From: Candidatus Aminicenantota bacterium
GTDB lineage: Bacteria; Acidobacteriota; Aminicenantia; Aminicenantales; Aminicenantaceae
Direction: 5' to 3'
Length of the DNA stretch: 6,856 bases
NCBI GenBank assembly: GCA_004378665.1
Contig: SOIA01000056.1
Span: 1-6,856 of the forward strand
Part shown: piece by piece, positions 1 to 5,980 of the stretch
How positions within the stretch are numbered: the stretch's first letter is position 1
Layout of the letters: every line of letters begins with the position of its first letter
Program-made: the position numbers and the translations under genes
Notes under the pieces: model-generated
What the model saw: the letters and a program-made list of their open reading frames with translations, nothing else
Told to the model about the DNA's origin: nothing
Databases searched by the model: none

Positions 1-2
1 TC

Positions 3-116
3 CACATCATCGCTGCCCATTCCAAGGAGGGCGATGGAGCCAGGAAGACCGTGGAAGCGGTGATCGTCAACCATGCGGACTTCGTCAATTTCGAGGCGCT
101 ACAGATAAAGAAATAA
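3..116 (+). CDS. C-terminal end of an unidentified upstream gene (partial)
   Basis: An open frame enters from the left edge and ends at TAA 114-116, giving about 37 residues. It includes HSKEGDGARKTVEAV and then an acidic/hydrophobic helix ending in a Lys-rich tail. The composition looks like real protein, and the next gene begins only 21 bases later in the same frame, so the two are probably co-transcribed. I do not recognise the family from this tail. Context suggests a condensing enzyme that makes the hydro-lyase substrate (Re-citrate, homocitrate, citramalate or 2-isopropylmalate synthase-like), but nothing in these residues proves it. An SD-like AAGGAGG lies inside this frame and is treated as coding sequence. 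Confidence 0.6.
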   Translation, partial: HIIAAHSKEGDGARKTVEAVIVNHADFVNFEALQIKK

Positions 117-125
117 GGAAAGCAC

Positions 126-130
126 AAGGA
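126..130 (+). promoter_or_regulatory. Shine-Dalgarno site for the TTG start at 138
   Basis: AAGGA lies 7 bases before TTG 138-140, which is ideal spacing. No ATG or GTG occurs in frame between the upstream stop (114-116) and the conserved N-terminal region, so this site supports TTG as the start. Confidence 0.6.
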
Positions 131-137
131 AGAAATT

Positions 138-1391
138 TTGGGGAAGACGTTTTCAGAAAAGATTCTCGGTTTAAAAGCCGGAAGAGAAGTTCAGGCTGGA
201 GAGGTGGTCACGGTTTCTCCGGATCGTATTCTCTCGCACGATAATTCCGCTGCCATCATCAAGGAATTCAAAAAACTCGGAGTCAAGAGTGTGAAGGCTC
301 CTCAGAAGCTTGTCATCATCCTTGACCACATCGTCCCCGCTTCGAGCGAAAAATATGCATCGAACCATAAAACGATCAGGGAGTTTGTGGCCGAACAGAA
401 CATTCCGAACTTTTTCGACGTCCCGAACGGGATCTGTCACCAGGTTTTTTCAGAAAACGGGTTTGCTCTTCCAGGAAAATTAATATTGGGTGCGGACTCT
501 CACACCACAAGCTACGGTGCATTCGGGGCCTTTTCTGCCGGGATCGGCCGCTCGGAAGTCGCTTCTCTCTGGGCTGTGGATGAGACCTGGCTCAGAGTGC
601 CCGAGACGATAAGGATAGAGATTAACGGCAAGCTCCCCTCCGGAGTCTACGCCAAGGATGTGATTTTAAAAATAATAGGTGATGAAGGAGCGGACCGGGC
701 CAATTACAAGGCTGTGGAATTCACAGGCGAGGCGGTCAAGAAATTCAGTCTGGCCTCCCGTCTGGTTTTGACCAATATGGCTGCGGAGATGGGAGCCAAA
801 AACGGATACTGTGAGCCGGATGAGAAGACGATTCAATGGCTTGGGGACCGTGCGAAAGATGATTTTAATGTGGTAACTTCTGATCCGGATGCCGTGTTTG
901 AGGCCGTCCTCAAACACGACATCTTCTCTTTGGAACCCCAGGTGGCCTGTCCCCATACCGTGGACAATGTCAAACCCATCTCCGAGGTGGAGGGAACAGG
1001 TTTCCACCAGGCGTTGATCGGGACTTGCACAAACGGCAGGCTCGAAGATCTGGAGGTGGCTGCCGGAATTTTAAAAGGAAAGAAAGTTCATCCTCAGGTG
1101 AGAGTGCTTGTAATCCCGGCTTCGAGACAGGAATATCTCAAAGCGTTAAAAAAAGGGATCATTGAAATCCTGGCGGAGGCGGGATGCATAATCCTCAACC
1201 CGGGGTGCGGGCCGTGCCTGGGAGCCCACCAGGGAGTCCTCGCTCCCGGGGAAGTGGCGTTGAGTACGGCCAACAGGAATTTCCGGGGACGGATGGGAAG
1301 CCGTGAGTCCGAGATTTACCTGGCTTCTCCGGCCACTGTGGCCGCGTCCTCTATCGAGGGGAAGATTGAAGACCCGAGGAAGTTTCTATGA
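138..1391 (+). CDS. LeuC/HacA-family hydro-lyase large subunit (aconitase, homoaconitase or isopropylmalate isomerase), first copy
   Basis: This is the large, [4Fe-4S]-binding subunit of a heterodimeric aconitase-superfamily hydro-lyase. The family shifts the hydroxyl group of 2-hydroxy di- or tricarboxylates through a dehydrated intermediate, in the cytoplasm. The 417 residues match the short archaeal-type class; E. coli LeuC is about 466. Visible motifs are the Asp-His pair D63-H64 (DHIVPA), GICHQV near 98-103, GADSHT 118-123, TCTNG with cluster ligand C297, and NPGCGPC with ligands C357 and C360. The substrate-binding NRNFRGR follows at 379-385. All core catalytic positions I can check are present, so it should be active. 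The start is TTG 138, with a good SD and no better codon. The gene overlaps its small-subunit partner by 4 bases (ATGA). The substrate cannot be settled from sequence; isocitrate or homoisocitrate formation fits the dehydrogenase downstream, and isopropylmalate remains possible. Confidence 0.93.
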   Translation: MGKTFSEKILGLKAGREVQAGEVVTVSPDRILSHDNSAAIIKEFKKLGVKSVKAPQKLVIILDHIVPASSEKYASNHKTIREFVAEQNIPNFFDVPNGICHQVFSENGFALPGKLILGADSHTTSYGAFGAFSAGIGRSEVASLWAVDETWLRVPETIRIEINGKLPSGVYAKDVILKIIGDEGADRANYKAVEFTGEAVKKFSLASRLVLTNMAAEMGAKNGYCEPDEKTIQWLGDRAKDDFNVVTSDPDAVFEAVLKHDIFSLEPQVACPHTVDNVKPISEVEGTGFHQALIGTCTNGRLEDLEVAAGILKGKKVHPQVRVLVIPASRQEYLKALKKGIIEILAEAGCIILNPGCGPCLGAHQGVLAPGEVALSTANRNFRGRMGSRESEIYLASPATVAASSIEGKIEDPRKFL

Positions 1392-1882
1392 AGAAGGGAA
1401 GAGTCTGGAAGTACGGGGATGATGTCAACACCGATGTGATTTTCCCCGGAAAGTACACCTACTCTGTCCTGGAGCCGGAGGAAATGGCCCGCCATGCCTT
1501 GGAGGATCTCGACCCGGATTTTGCTCGGAAGGTCAAACCCGGAGACGTGATCGTGGCTGGCCGGAATTTTGGCTGCGGCAGCTCACGGGAACAGGCCGCC
1601 ACGTGCCTGAAACATGCCGGAGTCCAGGCGGTGATCGCAAAGTCTTTTGCCCGGATCTTTTTCCGGAATGCCATCAACCAGGGACTGCCGGTCCTCCAAT
1701 CCGAGGAGGCGGTGGACAGTATCGCAACCGGAGAGGAGATCGAAATAGATTTTTCTTCGGGGAAGATAAAAACAAAAAAGGGAGTTTTCACGTTCTCTCC
1801 TTTTCCTGAGTCGGTTCTGGGGATACTGGAGGAAGGGGGGCTGATTCCTTACACGAGGAAAAAATTGAAGGGGAAGAAATAG
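1388..1882 (+). CDS. LeuD/HacB-family hydro-lyase small subunit, first copy
   Basis: This is the small (swivelling-domain) partner of the preceding large subunit, 164 residues, the usual size for the archaeal-type class. It opens with a strand and DDVNTDVIFPGKY (residues 11-23). The substrate-binding FGCGSSREQA follows at 61-70, then the AVIAKSFARIFFRNAINQGL segment at 81-100. The Ser-Ser-Arg of GSSRE corresponds to the aconitase residues that bind the substrate carboxylate. The specificity loop after PG reads KYTYSV, unlike the YLRT loop of the characterised methanogen homoaconitase subunit MJ1271 and the V-Y form of its isopropylmalate counterpart, as I recall them. The ATG overlaps the large-subunit stop (ATGA), and GAGGAAG upstream (1376-1382) is a good SD. 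Translational coupling at the overlap would favour equal subunit supply. Confidence 0.93.
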   Translation: MKKGRVWKYGDDVNTDVIFPGKYTYSVLEPEEMARHALEDLDPDFARKVKPGDVIVAGRNFGCGSSREQAATCLKHAGVQAVIAKSFARIFFRNAINQGLPVLQSEEAVDSIATGEEIEIDFSSGKIKTKKGVFTFSPFPESVLGILEEGGLIPYTRKKLKGKK

Positions 1883-1888
1883 AGGAGG
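1883..1888 (+). promoter_or_regulatory. Consensus Shine-Dalgarno site for the dehydrogenase gene
   Basis: AGGAGG sits 4 bases before ATG 1893, directly after the small-subunit stop codon (1880-1882). It is the strongest ribosome-binding site in the operon and fixes the dehydrogenase start. Confidence 0.7.
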
Positions 1889-1892
1889 TCAA

Positions 1893-3008
1893 ATGCCAAA
1901 GCACAGGATCGCTGTATTGCCCGGCGACGGAGTGGGAAAGGAAGTCATAGAAGCCGCCATGATCGTCCTGGAGAAGATAGATCTGGATGCTGAATATGTT
2001 GAAGGGGACATCGGCTGGGAATTCTGGTGCAAGGAAGGAAATCCTCTTCCGGACCGGACCACTCAGATGCTCAAGGAGACGGATGCCTGCCTGTTCGGAG
2101 CGATCACATCCAAGCCGAAAGAGGATGCCCTCAAAGAGCTCGACCCTTCATTGAGGGACAAAGGGCTGAGTTATTTCAGCCCGATCGTTCGCCTGAGGCA
2201 GGAGTTCGACCTCTACACGAACCTCAGGCCCTGCAAGGCGTATCCGGGGAATCCTCTCAACTACCGGGATGATGTCGACCTGGTCATATTCAGAGAGAAC
2301 ACCGAAGGAATGTACGCGGGCGTGGAATTCCACCCGCTTCCTGAAGGGGTCAGACAGGCTCTGCTCGTTCACCCCAAGATGGCCAAATTCAAGGATCTTC
2401 CCCTTGAGGAGATCGCTTTCTCGACGAGGATCATGACCAAGAAGGCCTGCACGAGAATTTTGCGGAGGGCTTTTGAGTATGCGCGGAAAAAGAAACGACG
2501 CTCTGTGACCCTTGTGGAAAAGCCCAACGTGTTGAGAGAGACCGGAGGTTTCATCCTGGATATTGCCAGGAAGATGGCGAAGGAGTATCCGGATGTGGAG
2601 TTCTGGGAGGCGAACGTGGACGCCATGGCCATGTGGCTGGTGAAAAATCCCCAGGACTACGATGTCCTGGTGGCAGAGAATTTATTCGGCGATATCATCT
2701 CCGACCTTGCCGCCCAGCTTGTCGGAGGCCTGGGTTTTGCCTGCAGCGGGAATATCGGGGACGATTACGCGGTGTTCGAGCCCACGCACGGCTCGGCCCC
2801 GAAATACACCGGACTCTACAAGGTCAATTCCACAGCGATGCTCTTGGCCACAAAAATGATGCTCGAGTGGCTGGGAGAAGAAGATATGGCCGTGAGGTTA
2901 GAGAAAGCGGTCGCTGGGGTGATAAAAGAAGGGAAAGTGAGGACCTACGACCTGGGCGGAAAATCAACTGCCCTGGATGTGGCCCACGCCGTGGCCTCAA
3001 AACTCTGA
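1893..3008 (+). CDS. Isocitrate/homoisocitrate/3-isopropylmalate-family dehydrogenase, probably NADP-dependent
   Basis: This is a cytoplasmic beta-decarboxylating dehydrogenase of 371 residues that oxidises a 2-hydroxyacid with a 3-carboxylate to a 2-oxoacid plus CO2. It begins with IAVLPGDGVGKEV (6-18). The substrate helix is SPIVRLRQ (96-103), followed by DLYTNLRP (106-113) and RENTEGMYAG (134-143). The catalytic lysine is K210 (EKPNVL), and metal-binding aspartates are D243, D267 and D271 (NLFGDIISD). Aligning HGSAPKYTGLYKV (299-311) with E. coli isocitrate dehydrogenase puts K304, Y305 and V311 at its NADP-selecting K344, Y345 and V351, and Y352 at Y391; R395 is not conserved. NAD enzymes usually have Asp-Ile there. 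RENTEG and YAGVEF favour isocitrate or homoisocitrate over isopropylmalate, but SPIVRLR lacks the Asn of classical isocitrate dehydrogenases. It sits between two hydro-lyase gene pairs and presumably oxidises the product of at least one. Confidence 0.92.
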   Translation: MPKHRIAVLPGDGVGKEVIEAAMIVLEKIDLDAEYVEGDIGWEFWCKEGNPLPDRTTQMLKETDACLFGAITSKPKEDALKELDPSLRDKGLSYFSPIVRLRQEFDLYTNLRPCKAYPGNPLNYRDDVDLVIFRENTEGMYAGVEFHPLPEGVRQALLVHPKMAKFKDLPLEEIAFSTRIMTKKACTRILRRAFEYARKKKRRSVTLVEKPNVLRETGGFILDIARKMAKEYPDVEFWEANVDAMAMWLVKNPQDYDVLVAENLFGDIISDLAAQLVGGLGFACSGNIGDDYAVFEPTHGSAPKYTGLYKVNSTAMLLATKMMLEWLGEEDMAVRLEKAVAGVIKEGKVRTYDLGGKSTALDVAHAVASKL

Positions 3009-3021
3009 ACTGAGAGAAAAT

Positions 3022-4272
3022 ATGGGTCAGACAATCATCGAAAAGATCATCCAGAACCACACAAAAGAAGATGTCAAGCCCGGAAAGATCGTCTGGATGA
3101 ACCTTGATATTCGGTCGGCCCGGGATTTTGGGGGTCCGAACGTGGTCAAGAACTACGAGCGGGAATACGGGAATGCTCCGCTGGCAGAAAGGGAGAAGAC
3201 TTTTTTCACTTTTGACCTCTGTGTTCCGGCCTGTTCGTTGAAATATGCGGACAACCAGCAGGTCTGCCGTCAATTCGCGAAGAAGATGGGTATAAAAGTT
3301 TTTGACGTGGACAGCGGGATCGGTTCCCATGTGATGATCGAGGAGGGGCTGGCGCAGGCGGTTTCGACTGTCGTCGGAACAGACAGCCACCTGAATATCC
3401 TCGGAGCTGTGGGATGTTTCGGCCAGGGCATGGGAGACGTGGATATCACGTTTGCCTTTAAGACGGGCAAAACATGGTTCGAAGTTCCTGAAACGCTCAA
3501 GATTGTGGTCAAAGGGGATTATGCTTTTCCTGCAACAGCCAAGGACCTGACTCTCTACGTCCTGAAAAAGTTGGGAACACACAAAGCGGCCTTGAAGGCT
3601 GTGGAGTTTTACGGAGAGGCAGTGAAAGATCTCTCCCTCTCCGGCCGGATCACTCTCTGCAGCATGGTGACCGAGATGGCCGGGATCATCGGGTTCGTTC
3701 CCGAGACCAGTGATTCTCTCAGAGAGGAAGTGCGCGAGCTTTCGGGTTCGGAGTTTTCCCCTCTTCAACCCGATGAAGATTCTGCCTATTCGGACGAATT
3801 GGAAATAGATATCAGCGGAATTACTCCTCAGGTGGCAGCACCGTATTCGCCGGATAACGTCAGGAATATATCTGAACTCAAGGGAGTCAAGATCGATACC
3901 GGGTTTATCGGCTCCTGCACGAACGGACGAACCGAAGACCTCGCGCAGGCTGCACAGATACTGAAGGGCAGGAAGATTAAAGATGGAGTGACTCTCAAAG
4001 TTGTCCCGGCGACAAAGCGAGTTTACAAGGAAATCCTTGAGAGAGGCATTCTCGAAGACCTTTTCCGGAGCGGGGCCATCATCGGCAGCCCGGGATGCAG
4101 CGGCTGTGCCGAAGGCCACGTTGGCCTGACCGGAGAAGGAGAGGTCCAGGTCAGCACCGGAAACAGGAATTTCGCCGGAAAACAAGGAAAAGGACAGACA
4201 TACCTTGCCAGTCCGGCCGTGGTGGCCGCGTCATGTCTCGCCGGGCAGATTGTCAGCCCAGAGGATTTGTGA
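3022..4272 (+). CDS. Divergent LeuC/aconitase-family hydro-lyase large subunit, second copy
   Basis: This is a second [4Fe-4S] hydro-lyase large subunit of 416 residues. The cluster ligands are intact: C299 in GSCTNG and C359/C362 in SPGCSGC. GTDSH (119-123) and NRNFAGKQG (381-389) are also present. It differs from the first copy at sites normally conserved. The Asp-His pair reads Asp-Leu (D65-L66 in FDLCVPA), the GI-x-H segment carries an extra residue (GIGSH, 99-103), and Leu follows DSH where Thr is usual. Ten cysteines outside and inside the motifs make it cysteine-rich. I chose ATG 3022, with GAGAG 5 bases upstream, because a longer frame from 2977 adds 15 residues that overlap the dehydrogenase and look non-conserved. 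The stop is 1 base before its small-subunit gene. It probably belongs to a distinct subfamily rather than being decayed, since everything else is intact. The substrate is unknown. Confidence 0.9.
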   Translation: MGQTIIEKIIQNHTKEDVKPGKIVWMNLDIRSARDFGGPNVVKNYEREYGNAPLAEREKTFFTFDLCVPACSLKYADNQQVCRQFAKKMGIKVFDVDSGIGSHVMIEEGLAQAVSTVVGTDSHLNILGAVGCFGQGMGDVDITFAFKTGKTWFEVPETLKIVVKGDYAFPATAKDLTLYVLKKLGTHKAALKAVEFYGEAVKDLSLSGRITLCSMVTEMAGIIGFVPETSDSLREEVRELSGSEFSPLQPDEDSAYSDELEIDISGITPQVAAPYSPDNVRNISELKGVKIDTGFIGSCTNGRTEDLAQAAQILKGRKIKDGVTLKVVPATKRVYKEILERGILEDLFRSGAIIGSPGCSGCAEGHVGLTGEGEVQVSTGNRNFAGKQGKGQTYLASPAVVAASCLAGQIVSPEDL

Positions 4273-4273
4273 G

Positions 4274-4816
4274 ATGACAGAATCAGTATTTTCAGGAAAG
4301 ATTTGGGTCCTTCTGGACCAGAAAGGAAGATTGATAGAGGACATCGATACCGACCAGATCTACCATAATGCCTTCCTTCATATCACCGATATTTCTCAGA
4401 TGGGACAGCATGCTTTGGGAAATCTGGAGGGCTGGAAAGATTTTCCGCAGAAAGTCCGCCCGGAAGATATCCTGGTGGCCGGTCGGAATTTCGGGGCGGG
4501 TTCCTCCAGGCAGCAGGCTGTGGACTGCTTCATCTCCTTGAAAGTGGGATTGATCCTGGCGCCTTCTTTCGGTGCCATCTATTTCAGGAATGCTGTCAAT
4601 TCCGGCTTTCCTGTTCTAAAATGCCCGGAACTCGATGAGCTGGTGGCCAAGCAGATACTCGAGACAGGAGACGAGATCAAGGTCGATTTAAGGTCAAGCG
4701 AAGGCTCGAATATCAGTAAAAAAACTCCGTTCCCTGTTGAGCCGATGAGTGCTGTGCAGTATGATATCCATCAGGCGGGCAGCCTGTTCAGCTACGGAAA
4801 AGAGTCAGCGGGATGA
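4274..4816 (+). CDS. Divergent LeuD-family hydro-lyase small subunit, second copy
   Basis: This is the small-subunit partner of the second large subunit, 180 residues and slightly longer than the first copy. DIDTDQIYHNAFLHITD spans residues 23-39, FGAGSSRQQAV 73-83, and APSFGAIYFRNAVNSGFPVL 96-115, all in the LeuD order. The Ser-Ser-Arg substrate site is kept, but the following Glu is Gln (SRQQ), and the specificity loop reads NAFLHI instead of a Pro-Gly turn followed by Tyr-Leu. It also has a GNLEGWKDF insertion (49-57) absent from the first copy. The start is ATG 4274: an in-frame ATG at 4205 would add 23 residues lying entirely inside the large-subunit gene and unlike the family N-terminus. 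GAGG at 4261-4264 is the likely SD. The matched divergence of both subunits argues that they evolved as a pair. Confidence 0.9.
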   Translation: MTESVFSGKIWVLLDQKGRLIEDIDTDQIYHNAFLHITDISQMGQHALGNLEGWKDFPQKVRPEDILVAGRNFGAGSSRQQAVDCFISLKVGLILAPSFGAIYFRNAVNSGFPVLKCPELDELVAKQILETGDEIKVDLRSSEGSNISKKTPFPVEPMSAVQYDIHQAGSLFSYGKESAG

Positions 4817-4824
4817 GTTGAGGG

Positions 4825-5505
4825 ATGATCATACTTGCAGTGGACACCACGACGTTCACCGGGTCTGTCGCCCTTCTGGAGAAGACACGGCTGATCGCTG
4901 AGGTCAACACAGATTCGTCATCCACGCATTCAGAGCGGTTGCTCCCCGCGGTCGATTTTCTGCTCAAGACAAATCAATTGAATATTCAAGACATGGATGG
5001 TTTTGCGGTGTCCGTGGGCCCCGGCTCGTTCACCGGAATCCGGATCGGGCTCAGCACCGTGAAATCTTTTTCGTATGCATCCGGGAAACCGGTCGCAGGA
5101 GTTTCGACTTTAAAGGCCTTTGCTGAGAAACTTCGACATTCCCAGGCGCATCTCCTCTGCCCTATTTTGGACGCGAAAAAAGGAGAGGTCTATGCGGCTC
5201 TGTTTGAATCGAAAGGAGATAAACTCTTCGAAGTGGTTCCCCAGGGAGCGTATTCTCCTGACCGTTTCTTTTCTCTCCTTCCCTCTCACAGAGTGATTTC
5301 TTTTATCGGAAGCGGAGCGCAGGTTTATAGGAAAAAGATTTTCCAGTATTTTAAGGATAAAGCCAGATTGTCTCACCGATCTCCATTCATAGCTTACGAG
5401 ACAGGGCTGTTGGGTTACGAGCTCCTGAGGAAGAAGAAGGGTGTGAGCGCCGAGAAGCTCGAACCTCTGTATTTCCGAAAATCTCAGGCGGAGGAGAGCG
5501 ATTAA
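4825..5505 (+). CDS. tsaB: TsaB, tRNA N6-threonylcarbamoyladenosine (t6A) biosynthesis protein
   Basis: TsaB is an inactive ASKHA-fold paralogue of TsaD. With TsaD and TsaE it transfers threonylcarbamoyl from the TsaC product to A37 of ANN-reading tRNAs in the cytoplasm. The 226 residues are a normal length. The N-terminus MIILAVDTTT is the classic first strand, followed by HSERLLP (35-41), VGPGSFTGIRIG (64-75), LDAKKGEVYAALF (115-127) and the C-terminal EPLYFRK (213-219). ATG 4825 is 8 bases after the second small-subunit stop; GAGG at 4820-4823 is too close to act as a normal SD, so translation may be coupled to the upstream gene. rimI follows on the same strand, a common pairing. tsaD and tsaE are not in this window. 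Confidence 0.95.
   Translation: MIILAVDTTTFTGSVALLEKTRLIAEVNTDSSSTHSERLLPAVDFLLKTNQLNIQDMDGFAVSVGPGSFTGIRIGLSTVKSFSYASGKPVAGVSTLKAFAEKLRHSQAHLLCPILDAKKGEVYAALFESKGDKLFEVVPQGAYSPDRFFSLLPSHRVISFIGSGAQVYRKKIFQYFKDKARLSHRSPFIAYETGLLGYELLRKKKGVSAEKLEPLYFRKSQAEESD
5490..5496 (+). promoter_or_regulatory. Possible Shine-Dalgarno site for an upstream ATT start of rimI
   Basis: GGAGGAG at the end of tsaB stands 6 bases (counted from GGAGG) before ATT 5501, which is in frame with rimI. An ATT start would overlap the tsaB stop and add 12 residues to the TTG-start protein. The site also encodes part of the TsaB C-terminus, so it may be fortuitous. Confidence 0.25.
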
Positions 5506-5536
5506 AAAAGTCAAGATTCTGCCGGATTTCTTCTCT

Positions 5537-5980
5537 TTGAGAAAGATGGAAGAAGAAGACATCCAGGCTGTTGTGGAGATAGAAAACCTCTCCTACCCGA
5601 ATCCCTGGCGCGAGATGACTTTCAGAGGAGAACTTTACAACCAGCCCGTATCCTTTCCTTTTGTCATGGTTCATAAGTTTCAAGAGAAAATCATCGGCTA
5701 TGTCATCTTCTGGTGCCTAAAGGATCGCGCACAGATCAATAATATTGCTGTTCATCCTGATTTCAGACGTATGGGTGTCGCTGAAGCCGTCATGCGTCAG
5801 GTTTTGGATCAGATAAAGAAGGCGGGAGCAGGCCTCGTGACCCTGGAGGTCAGGCCTTCTAACTCAGCGGCGCGGTCTATGTATTACAAATTAGATTTTG
5901 AGGTTCTCGGGATAAAAGAGAACTATTACAACAATCCTCCGGAAGACGCCCTGGTCATGGGCAAATTTCTGGATCAGTAG
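5537..5980 (+). CDS. rimI: RimI-type GNAT N-acetyltransferase (ribosomal protein S18 N-terminal alanine)
   Basis: This GNAT-fold enzyme uses acetyl-CoA to acetylate the N-terminal alanine of ribosomal protein S18. From TTG 5537 it is 147 residues, close to E. coli RimI. MEEEDIQAVVEIE followed by PNPW (21-24) is typical of RimI. The acetyl-CoA motif is INNIAVHPDFRRMGVAEAVM (67-86), with the RRMGVA loop. LEVRPSNSAAR (103-113) carries E104, which likely corresponds to the catalytic Glu of E. coli RimI, and Y116 or Y117 to its Tyr. The end, ENYYNNPPEDALVM, is diagnostic. The start is uncertain: ATG 5546 would cut into the first strand, TTG 5537 has no clear SD, and ATT 5501 has a strong one. It follows tsaB by 31 bases and overlaps truA tail to tail by 7 bases. 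Confidence 0.92.
   Translation: MRKMEEEDIQAVVEIENLSYPNPWREMTFRGELYNQPVSFPFVMVHKFQEKIIGYVIFWCLKDRAQINNIAVHPDFRRMGVAEAVMRQVLDQIKKAGAGLVTLEVRPSNSAARSMYYKLDFEVLGIKENYYNNPPEDALVMGKFLDQ

Noticed and set aside
23..63. SD-like AAGGAGG followed by ATG at 34
   Set aside because: The frame from ATG 34 stops after nine codons and sits inside the coding tail of the upstream gene.
2977..3021. Upstream ATG extending the second large subunit by 15 residues
   Set aside because: It overlaps the dehydrogenase C-terminus and has no SD. ATG 3022 is preceded by GAGAG and gives the standard family start.
2824..4185. A 453-codon open frame on the minus strand opposite the dehydrogenase end and second large subunit
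   Set aside because: It is antisense to two genes with intact family motifs. Its own translation is rich in Arg, Ser, Leu and His with no recognisable domain, as expected from the codon bias of the opposite strand.
4205..4273. Upstream ATG extending the second small subunit by 23 residues
   Set aside because: The extension lies wholly within the conserved end of the large-subunit gene, and its Pro/Arg/Trp-rich translation is unlike the family. ATG 4274 gives the expected N-terminus.
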